This document shows, piece by piece, positions 10,606-22,227 of a stretch of 64,000 bases of DNA. Below the pieces are notes generated by a model. The model was not told where the DNA came from and did not search any database. It was given only the letters and a program-made list of their open reading frames with translations. This stretch comes from Aporrectodea caliginosa (Eukaryota; Annelida; Clitellata; Crassiclitellata; Lumbricidae). The position numbers and the translations under genes were made by a program. The DNA is taken from positions 295,501 through 359,500 of the forward strand of contig JACEVL010000154.1 of assembly GCA_020284085.1 (NCBI GenBank), read 5' to 3'. The number at the start of each line of letters is the position of its first letter. The first letter of the stretch is position 1.

Positions 10606-11090
10606 TTGATAAACAGGTATCAGTTCAGTCTGGTGTGCAATGATGAGTGTACGAATGATCTGAATGAAAGTGATTTCGTTTTAGAACACTTGTTTTCTGA
10701 CGTGGGTGAATTTATGAGTGTGCCAAATGAATGTGTTTCTCGTAAGGAGTTAGATAAGCTGCAGAGGGCAGATGTTGAGTTGAAACCGTTATTTGTTTTG
10801 GCCGAGGCAAATGGACATGTTGGAGCAGGACGGAGTGGCTACGAGATTGTTAATGGGGTGTTGGTTCAGAGGTGGTCAGACGAAATTACGCCACAAGGCA
10901 TGGGACTGACACAGGTTGTAGCACCAGTTCAGGTATGACAGAAATTGTTGGAGGTCGCACATGATATTCCGGCGTCTGGTCATTTTGGTACAAATAAGAC
11001 TTTGGATCGATTACTCCGACATTTCTGGTGGCCATGTGTGAATACTTCGGTACGTGAATATTGTCGGTCTTGTAATGTATGGCGAGCCTG
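10606..11090 (+). pseudogene. Gypsy integrase N-terminal remnant
   Basis: 'VSRKELDKLQRADVELKPLF' and 'GYEIVNGVLVQRW' form the linker before integrase. After one in-frame stop (about 10936), 'VAHDIPASGHFGTNKTLDRL' and 'FWWPCVNTSVREYCRSCNVW' give the HHCC zinc-binding region. Its His, His and first Cys are kept and the last Cys is changed to Trp. The core DDE domain is absent. Downstream, about 11285-11340, 'MPGRENLLPDILSRPSL' resembles the end of RNase H, which normally precedes integrase, so the element is rearranged. Confidence 0.75.
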
Positions 11091-11681
11091 TGATTAGTTT
11101 GCCAGTCATTGATGAAATGGATGGCGTTGGACAATTAAGTGTATGCGAGAAAGTGTGCATGGATGTTGTATCTCGAGTGGTAGTTGACTCAGTTGACTGT
11201 GTACATACAAGTGTTTGCACTATGAAAGAATTGGAAATCTCTCTTGATATGTTGGAGTCCGTGTATAATGATGTACGTTGGACATACGTCATATGCCTGG
11301 ACGTGAGAATTTGTTGCCGGACATTTTGAGTCGGCCGTCATTGTAGCTTGTAGTTCCACCATTGAACTGGACTGTGAATTGTTCCTGAATTTAGGAGTTC
11401 TTCATTGGAATTTTGTTGGCTTGTTGCCATAGACGGTGCATATAGTTAAGTAGTGTGAGAATTTGCCGTTATGGACTTTCGTGCAAATGAACTGTATGTA
11501 GGTTTATGTATTGGAACGATATTTAGTGTGGACTTTATCGAACGATATGAACATTACTGATCGAGCGCTATGAACATTACTTGATCGAACAAGATGAACA
11601 TTATGTACGCTTGATTTAGTAATTAACATTATTTTGTATTCGTCAAGCTACGGGTTGCCTCAACGTTGGGTGGGAGGGATA

Positions 11682-12107
11682 TGTAAAGTACAGGCACTAT
11701 ATAAATGGACTGGTGGTAGGCGGTAGTGCGTGAAAGATAGGATGGGTTTCCTGCGTAAACTGTTGGCGCTAAAAACTTGGCCAATATAAGCCAGCTGTCC
11801 GGTTCATTGTTAGACCCCTGTTGGGTACTCTTCGTTCGACCACCGTTTGGTTCCTGTTGGTGTGTGGTGCTTTTCGTAGCCCACGTTTGATGTTCTTTGG
11901 TGATGTGATTTTCGTCGTCCGCTGGACCGACATCTGTTGTTTCTACACGTTCTCGGCATTAGAGATCTCCGGAGCGTCTTTCGAGTGTGGTGTTTCGTGG
12001 TGCGTTGCTGCTGCTCTGTAAAGGTATCGATTTTTGCTTGTAATTAATTAAATTGTTCTATTTTGAACCCGGGGCAGTTTTCAGTTCTCCTAGATAGCGT
12101 CGCAACA
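11682..12107 (+). mobile_element. Gypsy 3' long terminal repeat
   Basis: A purine tract (GGGTGGGAGGGATA) precedes TGTAAAGTAC at 11682, the usual polypurine tract then TG start. A TATAAA box follows at about 11699, and the stretch ends in CGCAACA at 12107. It lies downstream of the Gypsy protease/integrase pieces in the same orientation. No matching 5' LTR was found. Confidence 0.6.
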
Positions 12108-12166
12108 TATATACATATATATATATATAGTATTATATACGTATGTATATTATATATGTATATATG
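12108..12166. repeat. TA microsatellite
   Basis: TATATACA/TATG repeat directly after the LTR. Confidence 0.85.
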
Positions 12167-12675
12167 ACCCACCATTACAAAATGAGTCGGAAGTTGCACA
12201 ACGTAGAACGCTGCAAATCGCTTCTGAAGGTGTTTTCCTTCAAATTATTGATTTTGTGAAATTTACATTTTTGGAATCTACATTATATAATGTATCAATA
12301 AAAATATTAAAACTTAATTTATTTTGTTGTTTTAATGTGTTATTTGTACAAATGAAATGTGAGATTTAAAACCTCTCTACAAAATCGTTTTTGTATGATT
12401 TCAAGCACCTTGACAGTGTCTACCTGGCGAAAGAAATCATGGTTGTAATAAATTGTTGGAAAGCTTAGTCATAGCTCTATGACATGAATAAATTATTTAT
12501 TCGACCTGACCTTATTAATTAACCAATAAGAGGCTTTTTTCATGAGCCCTAAACTGTATCAGGGCAAAGAAATTTAAATAATACGCAGCCTACCAACGGT
12601 GATCAGTGATCACATGATTGAATGGTACAAGGCTATTAGGCAGTTTATAGGTAACGGATGCTCAGTTAACCTGTT
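12167..12675. other. AT-rich stretch without recognisable feature
   Basis: No long frames, tails or inverted ends were seen. It may be old repeat DNA. Confidence 0.4.
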
Positions 12676-12800
12676 TAAGTAAGTAAGTATATTCTTTATT
12701 GAGAAGCACTAGCAAATGCACTGCACTGTACATGACAAGAATACGTTCAAACAAAAAACAAAAATGTATATATACAAGCAAAGAATTGAATGAGAGAAGT
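12676..12800 (-). mobile_element. LINE 3' end with (TTAC)n tail
   Basis: On the minus strand the sequence ends AATAAAGAATATACTTACTT with TTAC repeats. This is nearly identical to the 3' end of the complete LINE at 59741-62618 (AATAAAGAATATTCTTACTT). Only the 3' untranslated end is recognisable. Confidence 0.65.
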
Positions 12801-12984
12801 TATTGTATATCATGGGAACCCAGGGGAAGAAGAGTTAGGGCTCATGGGGGAAAATGAAGAGCCTTAATAGCCAGATCTAGGGAAAACATTGTTTATTTGT
12901 ACAGCATCCAGGCACTGAAAGCTTTTCTGAGTCAGGCTGTCAAACAGGAAGCTCATGGTTGTGGGACCGCTGATCTTGATAATG

Positions 12985-13190
12985 CCGAGCCAACCAATTT
13001 TAGGCCTATTGCAAATGTTAATTTTTTTTATAAAATAATTAATTGAGGAGATAGTTGCTATACAGCTTATGCACTATCTTGAAAACTATGGCCTTCTCCC
13101 AACCTTCCTGTCAGGTTTCCGTAAGGGCCATTCAACAGACACTTTGCTCGTCTGCCTCTCTCTGACATTTACTGAGCCATTGACAGATAA
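12985..13190 (+). pseudogene. LINE reverse-transcriptase fragment (motif 2 to motif A)
   Basis: 'TNFRPIANVNFFYKII' matches the fingers motif (NYRPIS-N), and 'HYLENYGLLPTFLSGFRKGH' followed by 'STDTLLVCL' matches the QSGFR-x-x-HST segment before motif A. It breaks off in an AAT repeat. Confidence 0.7.
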
Positions 13191-13429
13191 TAATAATAAT
13201 AATGGGGGCTTTGCTTATCACGGGTGGGGTGCTGGATGGGGCCTTGGCTGCCCATTGTGACACACTTCAATGGGCTCTGGAGAGACTTCGCCAGTCTCTG
13301 AGCATCTGAGAACGCTTTGATTTTGCTTTGTTCATCGTTTGGTGCGTCGAAACTGACCTAACACCTAACTCCACCGTTGCTCCCTCTGTTCTGACCATCC
13401 GGCCCTCAGGATGCTGCATGGGCTGATGT

Positions 13430-13780
13430 GGTCGGGTTTGGAGTTAATATTAAACTGCACCCTGAATGACATCCAATGGTTGCAGGCCACGCTTCCCATT
13501 AGAGATGGTGGCCTGGGCTTACGTAGTCATTTCGCTGGCTTCGTCGGCTTCAACTCTTTGACTCCGGTCACCAGGTAGCCATTCTCGCAGTTTGCGCTGT
13601 GATGCCCTGCGATGCCAGATCAATTTGTGACGGAGTAACTGAGAGCGTGGTGGGACACCTTTCCGACCGTGATGTGCCCATTACTGGTCAGACAGAGCAT
13701 CTGGGACCGGACCTTACTTGAGAGAGATAGGACTGACATTGGCCGTAGTGCTGTTGGGCTGGGATGTGAAAAGTCTGGGC
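13430..13780 (+). pseudogene. Retroelement polyprotein C-terminal remnant
   Basis: 'LNDIQWLQATLPIRDGGLGL' (about 13470-13525) and 'RQSIWDRTLL' (about 13690) recall the C-terminal tail of an animal reverse-transcriptase polyprotein type with a 'LPIRxGGLG' strand and a 'SQ..WD' block. The clade is not recognised. Stops and frame changes occur throughout. Confidence 0.4.
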
Positions 13781-14048
13781 CGCGGGCAATTTCTGGCCCG
13801 TTGAAGATGTTTTTCCAGCCCACGGAGCCTTGCCTAAAGGGAGCCTTGCCTAAAGGGTACAAAATTTGAGAATAAAAGTTCAAATTTGTCATTTTTCACT
13901 GTGTCTGACATGAAATAAAATTGCTGTGTTAGCAACAGGCCAGTCAATACCAACTCCTCATTCCGCTGTAGAGGTTTTTGATTAATGACATCACTTTATT
14001 ACTTCTGCTCACATTTCTGTGTCTGGTTTGCAGTTGGTTGTAAGTTAA

Positions 14049-14120
14049 CAATCAATCAATCAATCAATTTTTGTTTATTAAAAATAAGGTGACAAGTATG
14101 CAACTTATTCAAATAGTTAC
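14049..14120 (-). mobile_element. LINE/SINE 3' end with (ATTG)n tail
   Basis: Minus strand: AATAAACAAAAATTGATTGATTGATTG, a short polyadenylation-like 3' end followed by ATTG repeats. The coding part is not recognised. Confidence 0.4.
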
Positions 14121-14345
14121 AAACCCTTTTAAAATTTAAAATGTTATCCAAATTTAATAAGAAGCGAGAAGTGTATCACAAGATCATTTCAGGGAAAATT
14201 GGTGCATTGTAGGAGCTGGATTTGACAGATTTTATAAGGATTCATGTGCACAGACAGGCTCTATACTTGAACAACATTTTGGACTAACATTTTAAATCTG
14301 CTAGAAATCATAAATAGATGTTATCTAAGTTATTTTGTATCTAAC

Positions 14346-14473
14346 CTTCCCTCCAGTACAAGCTAGTGAAGCTTGAATGTATTTTAGTTCTGCCGCCTCT
14401 ATTCTTGGATGTTTGTCCGGTGAATCATAGCAAAGAAAGCACCAAAATATTGACCATACACAACCCATGACCC
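14346..14473 (-). CDS. SLC17-family transporter, exon D (128 bases)
   Basis: The frame reads 'VMGCVWSIFWCFLCYDSPDK' and then 'HPRIEAAELKYIQASL'. It corresponds to TM6 and the central cytosolic loop of SLC17 transporters, including the conserved 'D-S/T-P-x-KHPRI' signature and the 'E..YI..SL' helix. It opens in phase 1, completing the Gly codon begun by exon C, after a TATAG acceptor, and ends in phase 0 at AAG|GTTAGA. The donor has T at intron position 3, weaker than consensus. Intron to exon E: 12.1 kb; to exon C: 3.5 kb. Confidence 0.93.
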
Positions 14474-14794
14474 CTATACACAAGAAAAGAAAATAAGCAA
14501 ACTGTATACAACTGCAATTCATTATTCAAATAGGCAATAATTGATAATCTCCAGAAGGCTTTGATTCAGAAAACATACTGAATGATACCAGGTAAAGGAA
14601 GACTAATTTCATGTGTAATCATTCATTATCTACAGCATCTCCAGTGTCCTCAAGTAAACATAACAGATGAAACATGGCCAAAACTATTAAATAACACAAA
14701 AACGAAACAATTGCTGTCAGCCTTGGTAAAATTTGTTTAACTGAAACACACTAATAATAAACTAATACTGCTAATACCAACCAAGACTGTACAA

Positions 14795-15790
14795 CTGAAC
14801 GAAGCATTTTCCACATCCTCAACCATCTCCATTATACCTCACAAGGGGGCGATGGCTTACCTGCCTGGTTTCTAAGTCTGACTGCCCAAGGCTATGCTCG
14901 TATTTTGGCTACCCTCATTACTCAATCTTTTGCACTCTCCCATGTACCAAAGTAATGGAAATAAAAGCCATCATCCATCCTAAAGCCAAGACTACCAATC
15001 CTATTTCACCATCCGTCTTCCGTCCACTCTCTGTATTGCCAGTGCCCTCTTGACATGCTGAGCATATAGTGGTCCATACCTACCTCTACCCTAGCTTTGA
15101 AGATATGCCTCAACCAATGTTCTTCCATGACCAATATGCCTTCCGACCAACCGGTTCAACCACTGCTGCTCCAATATCTATTATACACCATGCTTCTGAT
15201 CTACTCAAAAGTAACGAGCACATTGTAATCATATCTATGGGTTATTCCAAAGCCTTCTCTTCCATCAAACACTCTGCAACAACCAATTTACTTTCAGCTT
15301 TGGACATCCCTTATTGTATCTACAATTGGCTTGTCAACATGGCAGGAAACACTCAACTCACTTCAAAGGAGTTACACCTGCAGCCATAACTATCAACGCC
15401 AGCGTCATCCAGGGATCAGTCTTTGGCCCAGCGGATTTCATAGTGAGAACTTCTGACCTCCATCCCGTTCATCCCCAGAACTGACTTCCTAAATATGCCG
15501 ACGACTCCTACCTCTTCATCGGCTCTAGTCACTTATCAACTGCAAAAGATGAGCTCCAACACATTACTAACTGGTCTAAAGAACAGAATTTAACGGATCA
15601 ACTCTGCCAAAACGCGTGAAATGGCTATTGTCAGATGCTATTAGTGCTCCCTGTCAACTCAACCATCCATTTCTGGTGTCTCTCGTACAACATCCACCCT
15701 GGGAGTAAGGCGAAAAATTAACAATAACAGACCACATTAATAAGATCCTCTGCTCTGGTTCTGCCTAACTGTACGCAATTCGAACCCTTG
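14795..15790 (+). pseudogene. LINE reverse transcriptase, frameshifted
   Basis: In successive frames it shows 'GGDGLPAWFL' (about 14845), 'HDQYAFRPTGSTTAAPISII' (15129-15190), 'VIISMGYSKAFSSIKHS' (motif A region, where the catalytic Asp-Tyr appears as Gly-Tyr), 'ASVIQGSVFGPADF' (motif B) and 'KYADDSYLFIGSS' (about 15497, motif C intact). It is the same broad family as the LINE at 59741-62618, which reads 'YAFRPSGSTSAALISI'. It ends in the post-RT connection near 15790. Confidence 0.75.
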
Positions 15791-15799
15791 GTCAGCTTT

Positions 15800-16595
15800 T
15801 CCATCGATTGATTGCATCAATTTCTGATGCTGTGAAGCACCGAAGCTTCACAGACTTTAACCTGGCAGCATTCACCCATGACCTTATTCCCACTGAACTC
15901 TTCCATATAGCCTCTAGTCTACACCTCAAACTTCACCTGATCCTGAGCAAGCCTTTCTACTCTACGATTCCACACCGCAAGACCTGCTCGATCGTCACAC
16001 TCCTCTGCACACCATCAATATACGACCAAGACCAGGACACCCATGGTTCTACGAGAATCCTCAAAGTCAAATAAGTTAACCAGGAGACTAGAAAGGCTGT
16101 TTCGCCATGTGAGAACAGTTGAAACTTGAGAAGCCTGGATTAAACAACAAATCAACCAACAGTACCTCTTCCAGGACAAGCATGCCGAGTTCATATTTAG
16201 ACAACAGGGAAGCAAAAGCACCTGGAATATCCTAAATTCTCTTCTCCATCCAGCTCCTCCATACTGCCACGCCAGCACACCTGTTGAGTTGCTAAATTAT
16301 TTCCTAGATAAAGTTAACAATGTTAGAGATGGTACCTCTCTTCCTCCTCAGATACCTATCCTTACAACCTCACTATCAACCTTTTACTCTGTCACTCCTG
16401 ACTACATTGCTGATCTACTCATGAAATCTACACCCAAACACTGTGGGTCAACTGTACCTACATGGCTTCTAAAATCTCAACCTCACTTCTTTGCCATTAT
16501 CCTAGCTTTCCAAATTAACCTTTCTCTTTCTACTGGCATACTTCCTAACTCTCAGAAGATGGCACTGTCATCCTCATCTCAAGAAGAGTGACAAA
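15800..16595 (+). pseudogene. L2/CR1-type LINE, endonuclease-to-RT linker region
   Basis: 'NIRPRPGHPWFYENPQSQIS', then an RRLERLF-type basic block, 'NILNSLLHPAPPYCHA', 'VELLNYFLDKVNNVRDG' and 'GSTVPTWLLKSQP' give the linker and the RT fingers start, with several frame changes. It starts immediately after a different LINE family, so this is an insertion or junction of two elements. Confidence 0.65.
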
Positions 16596-16854
16596 TATTT
16601 TGTAGATGCAAATTCATGTACAATTTTCGTCCTACCCCAACCAACTTCAACAGCCTATATCTCCACCAGTTTGTAACATAGACACTTGAAACTTTTCAGT
16701 TCTTCATATCAAATGATCAGGAATAATACTCAGTAAAAAATTAAACTATTCTGAATCGGTGAGTGGGAAAAAGTGTAAATATTGGTGGATTTGGCATAAA
16801 AACTCGTGTTTATTATTAATCCAAACTGACACATAGTATGAATGGATGATTACA

Positions 16855-16935
16855 AGTTATTACAGGAGTTGAAGTTAACTGTATGGCAGCCATGCAAGGC
16901 CCCCATCTGTCCTACGCCACCTAGCAAATGAGCCC
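16855..16935 (+). mobile_element. SINE 3'-body fragment shared with 34190-34280
   Basis: ACAGGAGTTGAAGTTAAC, GCAGCC-TGCAAGGC and TTGTCCTAC-like words occur in the same order as in the tRNA-like SINE near 34.2 kb. It probably belongs to the same SINE family without its tRNA-like head. Confidence 0.45.
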
Positions 16936-16989
16936 TCTGCACTGTCAGCCATCGCCTCTTGTATAGAAATTCACCTCTATGTTGAATCG

Positions 16990-17870
16990 TTGATGATACC
17001 CAACTCTATGTACATCTGCCACTAAATGACATTGCAAATGCTACAAAAAGACTTCATGCCTGCATTGACGACATCGTACTATGGAGTCTGTGTTTGTGCT
17101 TTAAACTTAACCCTGGCAAATACAAACTCATCTGGTTTGACCATTCCTCCAAGCTCCTACAGCGTGCTGAACTCTCACTTTCTACTTCATCCTCTCTACT
17201 CTCTCCATCATCGAGATCTCGGAGTCATCCTTGACTCAACAATCAACACTTTTCTTTAAATCTCAAATTGCTGCCATCTCAAGCATGCTTGTTTCACCTC
17301 AAAACCTGACAGCTTCTCTCTACTCTGGACTCAGCATCACAGAAAACACTGATACACTGCCTTATTCTGTTTCAACTTGACTATGGCAACTCTATACTCT
17401 GTGGTCTCCCTGAATGCACACTGCTTCCTCTAACCAGAATAATGCATCAGGCTGCAAGACTGTGTCTTGGACTCTTGTACCGAAACCATATCACACTGCA
17501 CTCTTTCATTCTCTACACTGGCTTCTGTGAGTGTATCTGCTTCAAGCTGGCACTCTTCATGTACACAGCATGTGCAAATCATCTGCCATCATACTTATCC
17601 TGTTAAACGCCGTTCCTCTCTTCAATCAGCATCTGCTAGAAAGCATGTTGTTCCTGATACACGTCTGTATACGTCTTGTTCATTCACAGTGGCTGATTCC
17701 TCTATCTGGAACTCTACGCCTCAGCATGCTTCTAACTCTCTTAGTGACACTGCCTTTCACTTTAAACTGAAAACTTACCTCTGCTAGTCTACTTATGGCT
17801 CTTAATGGTTGCCCGGCTCCAGTGTACATTTCTGAACTTTGCAAGGAGGGCATTATCAAATTACAGTTGT
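16990..17870 (+). pseudogene. L2/CR1-type LINE C-terminal part
   Basis: 'DDTQLYVHLPLND' (after motif C), 'CLCFKLNPGKYKLIWFDH', 'LDSASQKTLIHCLILFQLDY', 'GNSILCGLPE' and 'AARLCLGLLYRNH' are standard post-RT landmarks. Stops and frameshifts are frequent. Confidence 0.7.
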
Positions 17871-17988
17871 ACTGTATGTATATAATATGCAGACAGAAAA
17901 AAACAAATTTAAACCAGTAACATTATATGCTAGATATCTGTAATAAAAAAACCTTTCAATTTTCGATATAGCAATGAAAAGTACTTGC

Positions 17989-18081
17989 CAAAGAGATAAA
18001 ATGCATAGTGCCACCCAGATTCAGATAGTGCACACATAGCACCTACTATTGGCATAGTGATAACTGCTCCCATCTGAGCTC
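17989..18081 (-). CDS. SLC17-family transporter, exon C (93 bases)
   Basis: The frame is 'AQMGAVITMPIVGAMC', then 'SGWHYAFYLFG'. This is TM5 and the start of TM6 of SLC17 proteins, with the invariant 'GAQ-x-G' after the TM4 loop and the aromatic 'W-x-Y-x-FY-FG' stretch. The acceptor is CTTTCAG. The donor is TTTG|GCAAGT, a GC-AG intron: using the GT two bases further on would add four bases and break the frame to exon D. Both boundaries are phase 1, consistent with exons B and D. Confidence 0.92.
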
Positions 18082-18277
18082 CTGAAAGACAGAAGTTTTC
18101 ATATGTAACAAACACTGACTAACAACTTCGATCATGAGGGTAGTTTTACCATTGTACTTACTAAATACAAAATTCCCAATAATTACTCTACTCGATAAAT
18201 TGATTTATACAGTTTCATTTATCAAATTAATCACCTGCATTGAAATAACTTGATTATCAACTACAACTACCACAGCC

Positions 18278-19182
18278 CAGTGCCATTTTAAGGCCTAGGC
18301 ACGCGAGGCACGTGCCTAGGGCCCCACGCAATACGGGGCCACGCGGCGACCCAAAAACAAAAACTACGTTGTGACCACGTAGTAACAATAAGGTAGTATT
18401 ACTTAACAATAGTACAAGTTCTAATAATTCTGCAAAGTAAGAACAATATATATATATATATATTCGTTTAATTGAGAAAACAATTTGACAAAAACGCAGA
18501 AATGCTAACATGAGTCATAATGGATAATTAAAGTTCATTAGAAGATTTTAGAATAAACTAGTAAATATTTTTATACAATGATCTTGGAATAAATTGAGAG
18601 TTGTCCTTGTCACATTTTTAAGCAACAGTCTGCATTTGTAGTACTCGGTAGTGAACTTGGCAAACTTATTTAACTGAAAAATATCTAAAACTGCTCTTGT
18701 CACTTCATTTCCACCTCCAATTAACGTTAAGTTATTTTAAATTAATCAAGAACGAGCTTCGCAGCCGTATGGTGCAAGAACGGTTAAACTGCCTCTGTCA
18801 TGAGCATAGAATCAGAGGTAACCTTGGCTTTTAGCGTCGGAAATTAATTTCTCTATTTTTTTAATTTCTCAATTTAAAATGGAAGTTAGATTGATGAAAA
18901 TAATTCTTGCTTAAGTAGAAGCTGGATTGATTAAAAGAATTCTTGGATAAATAGAGGCTGGATTGATTAAAATAATTACTGCTTAAATAGAAGTTGGATT
19001 GATGAAACTAATTCTTTGCTGAAGACGAACCGATGGAATTTGTTCACACTTGCAAATTAATTTCTGAAGCTAAAAGCATTATTACCAAATCAGATGTGTT
19101 GGAGTCTTTGAATTTCAATGATATTATAACGTTTAAGGTTAAGGTTTGTGCCTAGGGCCCCAAACTCCTTAAAACGGCTCTG
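18278..19182. mobile_element. Non-autonomous hAT element with 47-base internal repeats
   Basis: The ends CAGTGCCATTTTAAGG and CCTTAAAACGGCTCTG are flanked by a perfect 8-base duplication CCACAGCC (18270-18277 and 19183-19190). GTGCCTAGGGCCCC is present near both ends in inverted orientation. About 18878-19025 holds four degenerate copies of a ~47-base unit containing GAAGCTGGATTGAT. There is no transposase frame. Confidence 0.92.
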
Positions 19183-19316
19183 CCACAGCCTCTGAATGCA
19201 ACCTCAAACCTACCAACTGACCTACCATACCACCTTATCTGAGAATGAAGAAGTCTCTGAAGAGCTGCAGATATAGAGTTGGTGTGACAGTGCGAACGGT
19301 GTGATTAAATGACATA

Positions 19317-19933
19317 TGTGACCCATCTGACCAAAACCAGGCTTAAGTCGCATTTTTTTCAATTTGAATGTCATATACCGTTTTGAAGGGTAATCTCTCT
19401 CCTTTAAAATGACACAAACTTTATTGTTCTATCATGTTTCCTGGCCAAAGTTATGAGTAACAGATCTGGTTCAGTTGTTCAATTGTGATTCCGAGAAAAA
19501 TGCATTTAAAGTTCTGTATGATTCCCAAATGCAAAATTCCTTAGCAACCATGTTCAGCGCTCTGATTAATTTACATTTGAAAAGACATTGAATAAAGGTT
19601 GCATGATAGGTTAGAGGAAAGTCTGGGCTTTCTATTCATACTATGCTTGCTATGCTAGCCTTATGCCACGCATGGCTATTAATGGCGGGAAAGTGACAAA
19701 TATCAGGAAAAATCATTGAATAACTAAAACAATAGCTACTTCAAAATCATCAAAAATACCACTAAAAATTAAAATTTGTCACAAATTTTAGTTTTAATGT
19801 GTTTAAAACATATTTATTTAAAATTTTCTATCAAAAACTAAAAACGTAAAAAATTTAATTTTTTTCACCTTTTGGCCTTTATCTCAGTAGTGCATTTTGC
19901 GACATAAGCCTGATTTTGGTCAGATGGGTTACA
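19317..19933. mobile_element. TA-flanked TIR element (617 bases)
   Basis: The left end TGTGACCCATCTGACCAAAA is matched by the inverted right end with two differences over about 36 bases. TA dinucleotides lie at 19315-19316 and 19934-19935, as in Tc1/mariner-type insertions. The interior is AT-rich and non-coding. Confidence 0.8.
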
Positions 19934-19934
19934 T

Positions 19935-20143
19935 ATGTGCAAGCTTGATCATATGGAGTACACTTTCACTTGAATCGTTTTGCACACAGTTTTTTAAATA
20001 CTTTTCAAAATCAAATATTTTATACTTGCATTTTAAATATCGGCATACAAAGTACTTACATATATACTTGCAATTTAAAAACTTTTTTGGCACAAGTATT
20101 TATACTTCTACCCTAAGTACTTTTAAAAAGCATTTGAACCATC
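19935..20143 (-). mobile_element. One-ended hAT terminus with AAGTAC motifs
   Basis: Minus strand starts CAGTGATGGTTCAAATGC and carries repeated AAGTACTT/AAGTATTT words, like the inner hAT at 8540-10066. The other terminus was probably displaced by the element at 19317-19933. Confidence 0.45.
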
Positions 20144-20566
20144 ACTGAAAAGTAGGTAAACAAGTACCAACACAAGTTGGGATGTTAACTAACTAGAATA
20201 GGTGTCTTGTTGTTGGATTTACTCAAGGAGAACTTCTGGTACCCTTAGCATCCCCTAAAAAATGCACTGTTTGTCCTTTCAGTGAATGGGTCATTTGGCT
20301 GGAATAGCTTCCCTCTGGAACTGCATGTCCTTCTGGGTCAGGTAATTTAAATTGTAAGTTTAACTTCTATTACGCCTTAGTTTAATGCACAAGGCATCCA
20401 CCAATGGCGCACCAAAACCAGGCATGATATTTAATAGTTCAAACGTGAGGTCAAGAGGCAGATAACAGATTATGCCAGAGAAAGTTTGTGGAATAGTTGC
20501 CAAGGCAATTGTAATGCTTAACCAATGGTAATTAATCAAATATGATCTTTGAAATCAACCGTCAAA

Positions 20567-20741
20567 ATCAGCTCAAATAGAGGAGACGTTATGGATGCAA
20601 GATACGCTAATTGAAATCAAAGACTTGAGAAAATCTGTTGATTTAGGTGTCAAAGTAAACTTAAAAGCTACCATAGAGTTGCCGAGTAAGCCTGTAGACT
20701 TGCTGCGTAGTCGAATTGAGAAAGTAACGAATGGACAAGAA
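20567..20741 (+). other. Short unassigned open frame
   Basis: An open 58-codon stretch reads 'LIEIKDLRKSVDLGVKVNLK' and continues to 'RIEKVTNGQE', amphipathic and charged. It lacks a convincing start or splice sites and I do not recognise it. It could be a decayed mobile-element or host exon fragment. Confidence 0.2.
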
Positions 20742-21439
20742 TGACTAATGGGAATATCGATTGTGATCAGTAATTTCACCTGTTCTGCGCATGTCATAGG
20801 CCATGTCGGTTGCTGAACGACTTCTCCGTCATTTCGACGGATTATTTCGTCTAAGCGCAGAATTTCCTCAGTAACTTCGGATATATTGTAGTTTTCTGGT
20901 GCTAGGTTTGCGTGCCGGACTTATTCGTCGGTTTTGCCTAGGATTTTGTGTGTTTGATGGCATTTTGTTCGCAAGTCACCTTGTCACCATGCGACTGCCT
21001 CAAGCCCCTTCTGATGTATACGGTTGAGCGTCAGTCATACGGTCGTGTACGCCGCCTGTAGCCGAGTGTTTTCATCTCGGTGGAGAACGATCGACACGGG
21101 CCGTTGAAGTGACCTCGACCTTCAGTCGCTTCAATCTACCTATGACACACAACGAATGCCTTTCTACGTATCTACGTAATCCTTGGTGCTTTGACGAATA
21201 GCCAGATGTGTGTCATCTTCTACCAGTGAAGGACTGCTCGTCAGCACTGTCACCATGTTTGCAAATGCTGTCACCTGTCGTCGCTCTACTCTATCGACGC
21301 AACTTGGCTCAGAGACTCTGAACATCCACGCCATCTTCAGCTGTCGACGGGAATCCATTGGTCGGTTCCATGCGTGTGCGTGGGCCCACCAGTGGTGACT
21401 CTTCTAGCTTGCATTGTTTTGCTAACTGATCTTCGTTAT

Positions 21440-21541
21440 GACACTTAACATCATAATAGGCTAGAGCAGAGAGCGCCTCTGAGTAGATATCTTGAAGAGG
21501 TGCTATATAAATTCTCAGAATGAATGAATGAATGAATGCAT
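21440..21541 (+). mobile_element. LINE 3' end with (GAAT)n tail
   Basis: GAGCGCCTCTGAGTAGATATC, AGAGGTGCTATATAAATTCT and four GAAT repeats form the 3' terminus also seen at 29140-29215 and, inverted, at 41131-41200. Confidence 0.75.
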
Positions 21542-21641
21542 ATCAGTGGATTAATGTTCTTTGCATTCTGTGCTGTCAATGATTTGCAACTTAGCTGAAC
21601 CTCAGAGTTACAAAACTATCAAACATACACAGAGTCATCTT

Positions 21642-21710
21642 TAACACTTTAATGACGAGCTGCATTGGTTTCCCAGCTACTTTTAGTACACACTCGTCGT
21701 TAAAGTGTTA
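21642..21710. repeat. 18-base inverted repeat
   Basis: TAACACTTTAATGACGAG (21642-21659) pairs with CTCGTCGTTAAAGTGTTA (21693-21710) with one mismatch. Confidence 0.7.
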
Positions 21711-22227
21711 AAGCAGCCAAAACGGATTTATTTTATATCGTAACCTGCAAGAGAACTTACATACGTCAATGTTCAATCAAGTTTTAAATGTCACGAGGTG
21801 CTTTGCCTACTAGAAAGGTTCACAATTTATGATAACAAAGATGATTCAGAGATATCTATAATTCCTATTAACAAATAACCTGAACCACTGGACAATTCCC
21901 TATGTTTGCCATGACAGTCCACTTCAACGTGTCAAATCCGATTAAAATAATAATAGTCTTAATCAATGCCACTACTAGCAGTAAGGATTCTGATGTTATG
22001 ACCTTAAATGCTGCGGCCCATCTAGGTATTCCATGGAGGTATACATAGGTTTGGGCCTATCTCAAGTGTCGGGAGGAATTACACTAGTTCCTGATGCACA
22101 AACGCATTAAGTATAAGAACTTAATGCCTACGAGTAATTGCCTTGTGGCCTGTGCTTCATCTTATACAGTTGTGTATCTCGTTCTCAATCATTCCCGACA
22201 ACAGATTTCACTCTGCAGCACAGGATA

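Noticed and set aside
10886..11292. Overlapping minus-strand frames
   Set aside because: They are antisense to the Gypsy integrase remnant and show no domain of their own.
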